DNA of 64,000 nucleotides. It comes from Tissierella sp. MB52-C2 (GTDB taxonomy: Bacteria > Bacillota > Clostridia > Tissierellales > Tissierellaceae). The position numbers and the translations under genes were made by a program. The stretch is from assembly GCF_030931715.1 (NCBI RefSeq), contig NZ_CP133261.1, positions 3,140,643-3,204,642 on the forward strand, read 5' to 3'. The stretch's first letter is position 1; each line of letters opens with the position of its first letter. Positions 34,143 through 42,840 of this stretch are shown here, in pieces. Below the pieces are notes generated by a model that was not told the origin of the DNA, did no database searches, and was given only the letters and a program-made list of their open reading frames with translations.

Positions 34143-34949
34143 CTATTCTAAACTTAAAAGTTTTATATTTGTATTATCCCAAAATTCCTTTGGCATACTT
34201 ATATATTTTTTAAGTGTTTCCACTTCATTTAACTCTTCTATTGTTTTGTTGTATTCTATCAGAAATTCTCGAAAAGCTTTTGTATTTACCACATCTTTCC
34301 TTACAATTAGGCTATAGGAAATATAATCATTTTTTGAAAGAGAAGTAAATTTAAACTTAGGCAATAAAGCTGCCTTCGTTATATCTAAAACTGCCCCATC
34401 AATTTGTCCTCCTTCTAATGAATAAGGTAGATTAACAGGAGATATTTCAACAATTTCCTCTATATGTCCATAACTTTCTTTAACCAATTCATATAAATGT
34501 TCTCTCTTTTGCCCTATGCCAAGTTTGTGTATATCACTTACTTCATCTTTATAAGCAATGACTTCTGCATTCATAACAACAGGGCCATATATTTGAAAAT
34601 CATCATTGGCACGGACCAAATGTAAAGCCATATGATTACAATAAAAGGCCATATCAACTTCATCTGAGCTCAAGGCCCATTGTGCTGTGTTACTTCAGCA
34701 GTCTTTAAATGTAAAATCAAATAGAGTATCTTCTTTTTCCTCTATAGTATAAGGACTGTCTGTACCCATTTCTTTACTCTTATTAATGATCTGCTCTAAA
34801 AGTAGTCCAGTTATATCATCTCCTGAACCAATCCTTAATCTTATGTCTGTTTTTTGTATCTTTTTCTCTTTAGGCATGAATTTAGAAAATCCTAATCCTA
34901 AAACTATAACTAATATAAAGAAAAAGAATATTTTTTTTGTTATGTTCAT
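34143..34949 (-). CDS. saoB: ABC substrate-binding protein with Cys-Sec (in-frame UGA), SaoB-like
   Basis: 268 residues if TGA 34695-34697 is read as Sec85. An N-terminal membrane segment (about 6-22), without a clear lipobox, exports it. RLRIGSGDDITGLLLEQIIN opens a binding-protein fold; FKDCUSNTAQWALSSDEVDMAFY spans the recoding site, and GGQIDGAVLDITKAALLP and SYSLIVRKDVV continue the fold without a break. A vicinal Cys-Sec pair in the ligand cleft would suit a soft metal or organometal. Hairpin at 34665-34679 starts about 15 bases past the UGA. First gene of saoB-A-P. Standard callers split it in two. Confidence 0.87.
34665..34679 (-). promoter_or_regulatory. Candidate SECIS hairpin of saoB
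   Basis: TGGGC pairs with GCTCA (one G-U) around loop CTTGA, 16 to 30 bases after the UGA on the minus strand. Short but well placed. Confidence 0.45.
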
Positions 34950-34963
34950 GTAATCATCACTCT

Positions 34964-34994
34964 ATACTTTAGTTTGTAAGCCCATGTAAAGTAT
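34964..34994 (-). promoter_or_regulatory. Inverted repeat upstream of saoB, possible operator
   Basis: ATACTTTA (34964-34971) and TAAAGTAT (34987-34994) are perfect inverted repeats 15 bases apart, 15 to 45 bases before the saoB start. The half site TAAAGT resembles part of the MerR-type operators, but spacing and promoter boxes do not match them. Confidence 0.4.
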
Positions 34995-35143
34995 TGTCTA
35001 AAATTATCTATCAACACTTCGAAAATAATATATCAAACTTTGTCGTTTAATAAAATAATTATAGATATTTTTGATGGTATTATTCACCACTATAGGAAAA
35101 CATAATGCCATTTTCCAGCGGCTTCCAGACCCTTATCTATTTT

Positions 35144-36286
35144 TTATAACATTTCTATAAATGCTGATATTCTAGTAGTTAGCTGTCCAATAGTTTCTTG
35201 AGAATAGTCTGTTTCTAAATGAAGATAAGGTTTTCCTTTCTCGTTTACTGTGTGTTTTACTCTATCGCCTTCCATATTGTAAGTATGGCAGGATTGAAGG
35301 GTTATATCTATTACTCCATCTATCTTATATTCATCAATATAATCTGATATCATATTCATTCTATGGTTATTTGGACTCATACAGGCACATCCTGATTTTA
35401 GATATCTTTCAGTAAGTGCATCAAATGGATCTCCATCTTCCCTTACTTGTTCTTCCTTATCCTTTATGGATGAACACATTTCAAAACATACTACTACTCC
35501 ACCATTTTCTTCGATTATTTTTATTATGTTCTCAGTGGCATCACCAAGGGGTGAACCTGTTACAAGTATTCTCTTTGCTGAAAGAGGTACTTGGCTGCCA
35601 TTTTTCTCATAGTCCTCCATTATATCTCTAGTCAATTTCTCTATTCTTTCTATTTCTTTTTCCTTATCAGAGATAAATAATGTGGCTTGAATAACACGTC
35701 TTAAATCAAATCCACGAATCGGTGGTGGAGATAATTTACCTATTTCATAAAAACTTCTCAAGGCCTTTCTCTCTCTATTTCTAATCTTAATCCTATCTCT
35801 TATATCTTCATCTGTTATCTCTACATCAAGTTGCTTTTCTATGACTTCTTTTAATTTCACCATCTCAGATCTATAGTATTTAAAGGAATTAGGAGCATTG
35901 GGATTTTGAGGCAGATGCATTATGTGCATAGGTTTAAAATCACTTAAAAACTCATACATTTTTTTCTTGCCATCACAGGTTGTCTCACCTATTAACATAT
36001 CTGAAAAATAGAAATAAGGACATTTATCTGCAACAGCAAATCCATAACTCGATTTAATTAGAGGACAAAGGTTAGCTGGAAGATGTTTTTCTGCATATGG
36101 AATAGTCTCTGCCGACATACCGCATAGCCATGCAGCCATAGCTCCAGAGGCTGTAATTATCTCCCATGGTGCAAACCCACAGTATACTCCTATTACCTTC
36201 TTACCTTGATCCTTTAGTTCCTTAGTAGTAATAAACCCATTTTCTCTAGCTTCTGCAAATTCATTTAACAATTGGGTAAAATCCAT
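35144..36286 (-). CDS. Double-cubane-type anaerobic reductase (2-hydroxyacyl-CoA dehydratase D family)
   Basis: 380-residue iron-sulfur protein of the HgdB/FldB superfamily, closest in length and layout to the stand-alone double-cubane cluster reductases. It shows VIGVYCGFAPWEIITASGA, LPANLCPLIKSSYG, the signature MLIGETTCDGKKKMYEFL, LVTGSPLGDATENIIKIIEENGGVV and SGCACMSPNNHRMN, with several Cys that would ligate the cluster. Such enzymes need an ATP-driven electron donor (HgdC type); none is encoded here. The true substrate is unknown. It follows its paralogue by 14 bases. Confidence 0.85.
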   Translation of the reverse strand: MDFTQLLNEFAEARENGFITTKELKDQGKKVIGVYCGFAPWEIITASGAMAAWLCGMSAETIPYAEKHLPANLCPLIKSSYGFAVADKCPYFYFSDMLIGETTCDGKKKMYEFLSDFKPMHIMHLPQNPNAPNSFKYYRSEMVKLKEVIEKQLDVEITDEDIRDRIKIRNRERKALRSFYEIGKLSPPPIRGFDLRRVIQATLFISDKEKEIERIEKLTRDIMEDYEKNGSQVPLSAKRILVTGSPLGDATENIIKIIEENGGVVVCFEMCSSIKDKEEQVREDGDPFDALTERYLKSGCACMSPNNHRMNMISDYIDEYKIDGVIDITLQSCHTYNMEGDRVKHTVNEKGKPYLHLETDYSQETIGQLTTRISAFIEML

Positions 36287-36300
36287 ATTATCATCCTCCT

Positions 36301-37446
36301 TTATAGTATCTCCATGAATGCTTCTATTCTAGTACGAAGTTGTCCTATTTCTGCTGCCGTAATGTTAGTTTCAAGATTTAAGTATCCAATATTTTTTTCC
36401 TCTGTTATAAATCTCTTCATCAATACAGTTTCAACCCCAAATGTAAGACAGGCTTGAAGTGACAAATCAATAACTCCATCTATATTATATTTATCAATTA
36501 ATTCAGATATAAGATTCATTCTTCTATTGTTTGGCGTCATTGCTGGACAGGGGATTTGTAAGTATTTTTCTGCGATTGCATCTATCGGGTCAATATCTTC
36601 ATTTATTAAGTCCTGATTATCTTTCATCCAATCACAAGTCTCTAAACAAATAAGATTTCCACCTGCTTCCTCAATAATGCCAATTATCCTTTCCATTTTT
36701 TGTCCCAATGGGCAGCCAGTAAGTAGAATTCTAGGAGCATTATTCTTTCCTTTGTTATCCAGTTTAGGTTGAGATTTAATTATTTCCGTTATAGTCTTTA
36801 TATCTTCTAATGCTTTCTCATTATCTAGCCTATAGCCAAAATTGGTCAATATTGTGAAAACATCTTTACTACTTATTAATTCAGTATTTTTAATCCAAGA
36901 TTCATAGAAGTTCTTCAATGTTTTTCTCTCAGTATTTTTTATTTTTATTGCTTCTCTAATTTTTTCATCTAAAATCTCAATATTAAACTGCTTCTCAAGA
37001 TTTTCTCTTAATCTCTGAATTTCATTTCTCCATAATGATGATTCTTCTGAACCTTGATTTTTTTGAGGTAATTGTAAAACGTATGTTGGCTTGATACTTT
37101 CTAAATACTCATACATTTTTTTCTTACCATCACAGGTTGTCTCACCTATGACTAAATCAACAGCATTAAAATATGGAGAATCAGATAAGGCTTCACCATA
37201 GCTTGATTTAACTATATTACAGATATTGCTAGGTAAAACCTTTTCTCCAACAATTACATATTCATCACTTGTATTACACATCCTAATAACCTTTGCATTG
37301 GCTGCTAATATTATTTCTTCTGGAGCGAATGAACAATATGTACCAATTATTTTTACTTCTTGATCTTTTAACTTTGCTATTTCCATGGCTAAATCGGATC
37401 TAGCGTTGATAAATCTTTCTACGATTTTCTTTATTTGCTCCATCAA
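36301..37446 (-). CDS. Second double-cubane-type anaerobic reductase, paralogue
   Basis: 381 residues, alignable end to end with the downstream gene: IIGTYCSFAPEEIILAANA, LPSNICNIVKSSYG, LVIGETTCDGKKKMYEYL, LLTGCPLGQKMERIIGIIEEAGG, IPCPAMTPNNRRMN and a C-terminal LETNITAAEIGQLRTRIEAF. The two may form a heterodimer like HgdA/HgdB. First gene of a two-gene operon with AAGG-type ribosome site and an upstream 16-bp motif (37501-37516) shared with three other operons. Function not known. Confidence 0.85.
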   Translation of the reverse strand: MMEQIKKIVERFINARSDLAMEIAKLKDQEVKIIGTYCSFAPEEIILAANAKVIRMCNTSDEYVIVGEKVLPSNICNIVKSSYGEALSDSPYFNAVDLVIGETTCDGKKKMYEYLESIKPTYVLQLPQKNQGSEESSLWRNEIQRLRENLEKQFNIEILDEKIREAIKIKNTERKTLKNFYESWIKNTELISSKDVFTILTNFGYRLDNEKALEDIKTITEIIKSQPKLDNKGKNNAPRILLTGCPLGQKMERIIGIIEEAGGNLICLETCDWMKDNQDLINEDIDPIDAIAEKYLQIPCPAMTPNNRRMNLISELIDKYNIDGVIDLSLQACLTFGVETVLMKRFITEEKNIGYLNLETNITAAEIGQLRTRIEAFMEIL

Positions 37447-37500
37447 ATATCCACCTTTCCTTGTATATCTAGTCTTTAATTTATCAAAGATTTATCTCAT

Positions 37501-37516
37501 ATTAAAGTTTTATTAG
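37501..37516 (-). promoter_or_regulatory. Shared upstream motif, copy 1 (reductase operon)
   Basis: CTAATAAAACTTTAAT on the minus strand, 54 bases before the reductase start. Matches copies at 58355-58370 (15 of 16 positions), 55669-55684 and 48342-48358. Flanks of copy 1 and the pfkB copy are also similar up to the start codons. Confidence 0.5.
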
Positions 37517-37567
37517 TAGATTTTATATGACTGAAGGATAATATACGTCTTCTTAATAACATAAAAA

Positions 37568-37607
37568 CTCCACCTATTGGCTGAAAGATTTCAGCCAATA
37601 GGTGGAG
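37568..37607 (-). terminator. Terminator after the GGDEF gene
   Basis: Very strong stem (ctccacctattggctgaaa and complement, 2-base loop), TTTTTAT on the minus strand, 11 bases past the stop. Confidence 0.9.
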
Positions 37608-37618
37608 CCAAATGGTTT

Positions 37619-38848
37619 TTATTTGTTCCAAATAGATACTCTATTTTTTCCATATTTTTTAGATAAATAAAGTGCATTATCTGCCTCATTCAAAAGATCA
37701 TCTATAACCATTCCCTCTGCAGGGATAGTACTAGCTACACCTATACTTACAGTTTGATATCTATCTATAGGGGAATATTCATGGCTTAGCTTTAAATTGT
37801 TTACTTCCTTTAATATTTCATTTGCTACTATTTCACTTTGATTTAAATCTAGTTTCGGAAATAAGATCAAAAACTCATCTCCTCCATATCTGCATGTATA
37901 TCCGTCTAGAGCTGCAGCTTTTCTCTTGAGAACAGATCCCATAGCTTTTAGTAAAGCATCACCAGTTACATGACCATAGTTGTCATTAAATTCTTTAAAA
38001 TAATCTAAATCTATTAGAATTAAGGATAGCTCTTCTTTCTTTTCCTTAGCATCCTTCCATAGTTTTTCAGATATTTCATTAAATTTTCTTCTATTAAATA
38101 CACGTGTGAGATCATCTATTCCCGAAATAATTCTTTCTTCCTCTAGTTCACTATATATATTTTTCATATGTTTATATAAGAAAAAAACTATATACCCTAT
38201 TACAAGATTTATAACTATATATAATATTATAATGTTCATATAATTATTTATTATAGTTTTAAAAATATTTGCAGAAACTTCCACGCCTATTAATCCTATA
38301 TAATTACCTTCCACCGTATAAAAAGGAGCATATGCATTTATATATTCTCCCCTTTTGGTTTTAATAAAATTGTAATTTGAAATCTTGGTGTTATTCACTT
38401 CTTCAAATAATTCATTAGCCTTATCATATCTTAAGTTTTCATTATAACAGCCTTCATTATCTGCAGCATCTAAGATATATATTATATTGTTGGAATTATT
38501 AGTATCTCCTTCTTCTAATCTAGATGCTAAGTAAATACACTTATAATCTGAAATTTCCATTATAGTTCTAGCGTTCTTTTCAAATTTTTGATTTGTTTCA
38601 CTCTTTAATAACTCTTCAAAGGATAGAGATTTTAGGTACACTATATCTTCATCTGTCAATTCTAGTGTATTTGCTATATATGTTGCTAAAATAATAGCCC
38701 TATCACCAACTTGCCGTTCCACATTGCGGCTTATTTTATGATTAGAGTAAAGAGTTAGACTAACTAGTATGATAAACCAAAAACTGATAATGGCTTTAAA
38801 ACAGGTCTTGATATTATAATGTTTATCCTTAATAATACACATGCCCAT
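37619..38848 (-). CDS. Membrane diguanylate cyclase (GGDEF)
   Basis: Makes c-di-GMP. 409 residues: membrane segments at about 17-36 and 205-228 enclose an extracellular Cache-like sensor (YINAYAPFYTVEGNYIGLIGVEVS); the C-terminal GGDEF domain has RVFNRRKFNEI, LIDLDYFKEFNDNYGHVTGDALL and RYGGDEFLILFP, all catalytic residues present. No RxxD inhibitory site stands five residues before GGDEF. Single-gene unit between the reductases and the methyltransferase block; a structured element lies in its long upstream region. Confidence 0.9.
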   Translation of the reverse strand: MGMCIIKDKHYNIKTCFKAIISFWFIILVSLTLYSNHKISRNVERQVGDRAIILATYIANTLELTDEDIVYLKSLSFEELLKSETNQKFEKNARTIMEISDYKCIYLASRLEEGDTNNSNNIIYILDAADNEGCYNENLRYDKANELFEEVNNTKISNYNFIKTKRGEYINAYAPFYTVEGNYIGLIGVEVSANIFKTIINNYMNIIILYIVINLVIGYIVFFLYKHMKNIYSELEEERIISGIDDLTRVFNRRKFNEISEKLWKDAKEKKEELSLILIDLDYFKEFNDNYGHVTGDALLKAMGSVLKRKAAALDGYTCRYGGDEFLILFPKLDLNQSEIVANEILKEVNNLKLSHEYSPIDRYQTVSIGVASTIPAEGMVIDDLLNEADNALYLSKKYGKNRVSIWNK

Positions 38849-39197
38849 TTACCTTATCCCCCCGTATGTATTTGGTCACTACTTTCTATTAATCATATCA
38901 TAATTAGGAATAAAGTCCTATATTTTTTGCCAAAATTTGGCTACTGCTAATTTTTCATAATTTATATTACAAATCTCTGCTATATATGTTATAATTATGT
39001 AAAGAAACATTTTTAAGTAGGTAAATGATAAAATTAAATACCTATTATAAATTTTTTACTTGTTATAAGAGCTTATTACTCTATTCATGATATAAAGACT
39101 CCTTTACTCATTAGTCTAATAGCCCAGTGATAAATCTTTTATTAGACTTAACACTGGGCCCTATTACGGGAACTAATAGAATTGGAAATACATAAAT
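38849..39197. other. Long upstream region of the GGDEF gene with crossed inverted repeats
   Basis: No gene seen. Within 39111-39159 two inverted repeats interleave: TTAGTCTAAT (39111-39120) with ATTAGACTTA (39141-39150), and GCCCAGTG (39122-39129) with CACTGGGC (39152-39159). They cannot both form nested hairpins, so they could form an H-type pseudoknot or alternative hairpins in the leader of the GGDEF mRNA. I do not recognise a known riboswitch, including the c-di-GMP ones. Confidence 0.45.
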
Positions 39198-39229
39198 AAT
39201 AGAGATGATTTTTGATAATCATCTCTATT
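39198..39229 (-). terminator. Terminator after the methyltransferase operon
   Basis: Stem AATAGAGATGATT / AATCATCTCTATT, loop TTTGAT, four bases beyond the end of the operon's last gene. Confidence 0.8.
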
Positions 39230-39232
39230 TCT

Positions 39233-40093
39233 TTATTTTATTTTACAATTGATAATTTCACCATTAGATTTATTTAGATTTAAACACCAATGACCTATGA
39301 ATTTTATATCTTTTCGTTCTTCTTTTATGTTTTTAATTATATCTAAATAATCTTGTCCTTCAGCCTTTATTCTTTCAACTTCAATAAGTCCTATGGCTTC
39401 CAAAGATGTAGAAGTCTTTCCACAAATATGAATTATAGTTTTTCCCAATCGACTTTCAACTCTTTTTAATATATTATATGTAGATTGTCCCGATATATCT
39501 TTATATATCTTAGGTCCAACTATATCCATAGTACCTACAGGATCTGCAAAGGAAATGAAATCTACTCCTTGTTTGATTCCTGCTAGGATAAACTCTACTA
39601 TACTGCTTTCTATTATTTCTAAAAGCTTATTAATCTTTTCTCTATTTTTTCTGACAGATCTATAGAACAACCCACTATCCATAATAGATGTAGCTACACT
39701 AAAGGGACCTGTTATATTGAGGATTACATTTTCTTCATTCTTCTTTAGGATATTTATTGCCCTTAGAACTTCAGCAATTCTTCCCATGTTTAAATCTATT
39801 TCTGATATATCTTCAAATAAATTTATATCATTGATTTTATATTTTTCAATCCTATTGCCTACTTTTTGATCAAAAATTACTTTTGAACCGAAAGCCTCAG
39901 CTTCTACAGTATGACAGAAAGGTAATTTACAATATTTTTCATTTCTATATTCTTTTAAAGCCTTTGCCAATATAGCCATCTCATAAGCATTTTTATTTGA
40001 TTCTTCATATGATATATTTAATCCTTCTAGAATACTATCAGATATTATTTCGACTTCCTTTCCTACACATTTAAAAATACTTATAGCTCCCAT
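39233..40093 (-). CDS. UroD/MtaA-like methyltransferase family protein, short and divergent
   Basis: 286 residues, about 50 shorter than its relatives. It keeps the family core: LPFCHTVEAEAFGSKV, ILNITGPFSVATSIMD, FISFADPVGTMDIVGPKIY and TIIHICGKTSTSLEAIGLI with the zinc-site HxC. The N-terminus lacks the usual RIP motif region and the C-terminus ends in GHWCLNLN with a Cys that may be the third zinc ligand. Last gene of the corrinoid methyltransferase operon. It may be a subunit or a methyl-acceptor transferase with a narrower role. Confidence 0.8.
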   Translation of the reverse strand: MGAISIFKCVGKEVEIISDSILEGLNISYEESNKNAYEMAILAKALKEYRNEKYCKLPFCHTVEAEAFGSKVIFDQKVGNRIEKYKINDINLFEDISEIDLNMGRIAEVLRAINILKKNEENVILNITGPFSVATSIMDSGLFYRSVRKNREKINKLLEIIESSIVEFILAGIKQGVDFISFADPVGTMDIVGPKIYKDISGQSTYNILKRVESRLGKTIIHICGKTSTSLEAIGLIEVERIKAEGQDYLDIIKNIKEERKDIKFIGHWCLNLNKSNGEIINCKIK

Positions 40094-40106
40094 ATTCTCA
40101 CCTTTT

Positions 40107-41831
40107 CTAAAAATTTAATTGAGATACAAAAACATCTTGGAAGTTTTCCCTAAGAGATAATTCCAACACTTCTATGTTTTCACTAATATTATATGTCTCC
40201 TTAAAACATCCTTTATTAATTAATGCCAACCTAGTTCCTTCTAAGGAAGTATTACCTAAAAAGCTTATATCTCCTTTAAATCCCTTAGGAATAAGCCCTA
40301 TTATTTTCATATTAGAGGGATTAACATGGTATCCAAATGCACCAGCAATATATATCTTTGATATTTCTTCTATATTTAGTCCTATTTCCTCCAGCATTAA
40401 AATTACACCAGTGGCTATGGCTCCCTTTGCCAGTTGAATCTGTCTTATATCCTTTTGAGAAATATATATATCTTCTGTTATATAAAATTTCTTATCTACT
40501 AATCTATTTTCGAGTTTAGAGTTTAAATTTTTATTCCATCTTCCAGTTTTCAAGAGGATATTTCTTTTTACTAAGGCTCCTACTATGTCAATAAGCCCAC
40601 TTCCGCAGATTCCTAATGGTTTATCATCTCCGATTGTATTATAGCTAATATTAAATTCCTCATCTATATCAAAGGTTTCAATTGCTCCCTTTTGTGCACG
40701 ACAGCCACATTCTATATTCATCCCCTCTAGAGCAGGACCTGCCGCAGTAGATGTGGCTATTATCATTCCATCCTTTAAAACTGCCATTTCACCATTGGTG
40801 CCAATATCTATAAATACAGCTTTCTCATCGTTCTTAAAACCTGATGCCATAATACCAGATACTATATCTCCCCCTACATAGGATGAAGCCGATGGAATTA
40901 TACTAAGGATGGCTTCATCATTGGCTTCAATAGATATATCTTTTGCTTTAAAATCCTTTGGATTTAAAAATATTGACCTATAGGGAGCCTTAGCCAATAA
41001 AGTTGGATCAACTCCCAGTAGGAGATGAAGCATAGTAGTATTGGCAGCAATTATAATATGATAGATATCATCTATATTATAGCTGTTCCCTGTTAAGATT
41101 TTTATTGAATTATTTATTTCATCTACTATCAATTCCTGAAGCTTAATAGCTCCTAATGGATTTTCCATACAATATGTAATTCTCGTTAACACATCTCCTC
41201 CATATTGAGTCTGAGGATTTAAGGATGACAATTTGTCTATTATTTCCCCACTGAATAAATCTATTAAATAATAAGAGATACCCGTGGTTCCAATGTCGAT
41301 TCCAATTCCTAGAATATTATTTTTGTGACTCTTTATATCTAATAATTTATCCTCAAATACAACTCCCCATAATTCTTCAAAATTGTTTTTTTCTAATATA
41401 CTAATTTTTCTATATAATCCTACTGAATTAAGTTCATATCCTAAATAGTCAACATATGGAATAGAACTATCTTCATTGATCCTAGGAAGTTTTTTAATTT
41501 TAACAGGACTATCTACTGAAACATGAATACTAAACCCTTTGTTAATAGTCTTTAAAATCCTTTCATTTTCCATAAGCTCCACTTCTATTTCTCCAAGTAT
41601 TATTGCCATACAGGACAATCTTTCAGATTTATTCTCATCTATGATTTTTCTTTCTCTATCACTAGTTTCAGATAGTCGTCCCCTTGCTATTACCTTACAC
41701 TTGCCACAAGATCCCATGCCATTACATGGAGTTTCAATCTTTAGCTTAGCTTCTCTAATAGCTTCTAGTAAAATTGTACCTTTCTCTACTTCAATATCTA
41801 TATTCTCTTTAATGAATTTTACTATAGGCAT
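40107..41831 (-). CDS. RACo/RamA-like reductive activator of corrinoid proteins
   Basis: Reactivates corrinoid cofactor that has slipped to Co(II), using ATP. 574 residues: an N-terminal [2Fe-2S] domain with TPCNGMGSCGKCKV and RLSCMA, a linker, and a C-terminal ASKHA ATPase with GIGIDIGTTGISYYLIDL, VFIDIGTNGEMAVL, GICGSGLIDIVGAL and IYIAGAFGYHVNPS. Overlaps the upstream mtbA-like gene by one base. Its presence strongly supports that the neighbouring corrinoid protein is catalytically used. Confidence 0.9.
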   Translation of the reverse strand: MPIVKFIKENIDIEVEKGTILLEAIREAKLKIETPCNGMGSCGKCKVIARGRLSETSDRERKIIDENKSERLSCMAIILGEIEVELMENERILKTINKGFSIHVSVDSPVKIKKLPRINEDSSIPYVDYLGYELNSVGLYRKISILEKNNFEELWGVVFEDKLLDIKSHKNNILGIGIDIGTTGISYYLIDLFSGEIIDKLSSLNPQTQYGGDVLTRITYCMENPLGAIKLQELIVDEINNSIKILTGNSYNIDDIYHIIIAANTTMLHLLLGVDPTLLAKAPYRSIFLNPKDFKAKDISIEANDEAILSIIPSASSYVGGDIVSGIMASGFKNDEKAVFIDIGTNGEMAVLKDGMIIATSTAAGPALEGMNIECGCRAQKGAIETFDIDEEFNISYNTIGDDKPLGICGSGLIDIVGALVKRNILLKTGRWNKNLNSKLENRLVDKKFYITEDIYISQKDIRQIQLAKGAIATGVILMLEEIGLNIEEISKIYIAGAFGYHVNPSNMKIIGLIPKGFKGDISFLGNTSLEGTRLALINKGCFKETYNISENIEVLELSLRENFQDVFVSQLNF

Positions 41832-42829
41832 TATATACTTCCTTTCACATAGTCTGTCATAGCCCTAAGATTTCCTATTGGAGTAGACATACCTAAGCCG
41901 CATGCTGGAGATACAATATCTACCTTAGAATCCATTGCATTCTTTGTAATTGAGATAATCTTGTCTATGGGCCCATTTTGTATAAGTAATGTACTTACAT
42001 TGCCCATGAGTCTTGTACTAAGTTTTGATTTGGCGAATCTCATATTTACTATAGAATCAAAGCTAAGTGCTTCTACATCTAAAGAGTTTAAGCTATCAAT
42101 TATTGTCTTTGCATCACCACATATATGAATGATTACAGGAGTATCTATCTCTTTCATAGCCTCTAAAAACTTAACATACATAGGCATTGCAAATTTATCA
42201 AAGTTTTTCTTACCTAATATTTCACCTGTTGCTGTAGGGTCTGAAATTGCAATAAGATCAGCACCTACTCCTACCATTTTTCTTGCGTATTCTATCAGAT
42301 AATTATTCACATATTCAATAAATCTATATGCTTCATCAGGTTCTTTTCTTAGCATTTTAAACAGTTTAAGAGGATCTACAATTGAAGTGGCTGTGCTTAT
42401 TGGTCCTGTAATATTTCCAATTACAGGAATTTCATCGTTCCTTAACCTTTCAATTGCTTTGATTACAGTCTGACCCTTTGAATTTATAGATAATTTGGGA
42501 TTGAAATTTCTCATAATTTCTTCCAAATCAGAATCATTATATTTTAGTATCCTTGGTTCGTTGTTTTTATCACCTTCACTAATGACTACACCAAAAGGCT
42601 CTGATTCGCAAGTCATACAAAAAGGTACCCCATAGTTTTCAAACCCTATGATTTCTCTCACTTTAATAGCAGTAGACACCATAGCATCTAAATCAGTATT
42701 ATGATTATCATTTATCTCTCCTAAGAGTTCTGTAACTGCTGCATTCATCATGCCTCCGGGACATATTACAGGAGGTCTATCTACGTTCTCACCCCTAAGG
42801 ATTTTTAGCAATCTCTCTTTTTCATTCAT
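41831..42829 (-). CDS. MtbA/MtaA-like corrinoid methyltransferase
   Basis: 332 residues of the UroD-fold methyltransferases that move methyl groups between a corrinoid protein and a thiol or other acceptor. Motifs: PPVICPGGMMNAAVTELLGE, PFCMTCESEPFGVVI, VIGNITGPISTATSIVD, LIAISDPTATGEILGKKNF and PVIIHICGDAKTIIDSL with HxC zinc ligands; VSPACGLGMSTP near the end gives the third Cys. Twelve bases after the neighbouring UroD gene. Confidence 0.88.
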   Translation of the reverse strand: MNEKERLLKILRGENVDRPPVICPGGMMNAAVTELLGEINDNHNTDLDAMVSTAIKVREIIGFENYGVPFCMTCESEPFGVVISEGDKNNEPRILKYNDSDLEEIMRNFNPKLSINSKGQTVIKAIERLRNDEIPVIGNITGPISTATSIVDPLKLFKMLRKEPDEAYRFIEYVNNYLIEYARKMVGVGADLIAISDPTATGEILGKKNFDKFAMPMYVKFLEAMKEIDTPVIIHICGDAKTIIDSLNSLDVEALSFDSIVNMRFAKSKLSTRLMGNVSTLLIQNGPIDKIISITKNAMDSKVDIVSPACGLGMSTPIGNLRAMTDYVKGSI

Positions 42830-42840
42830 TATATTTTCTC

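Noticed and set aside
26937-34949. Reading the four UGA-interrupted genes as pseudogenes or sequencing errors
   Set aside because: Each has exactly one stop, always UGA, in a Cys-type functional position (next to Cys, or UxxC, or conserved permease segment), with the frame and homology intact on both sides and a hairpin soon after.
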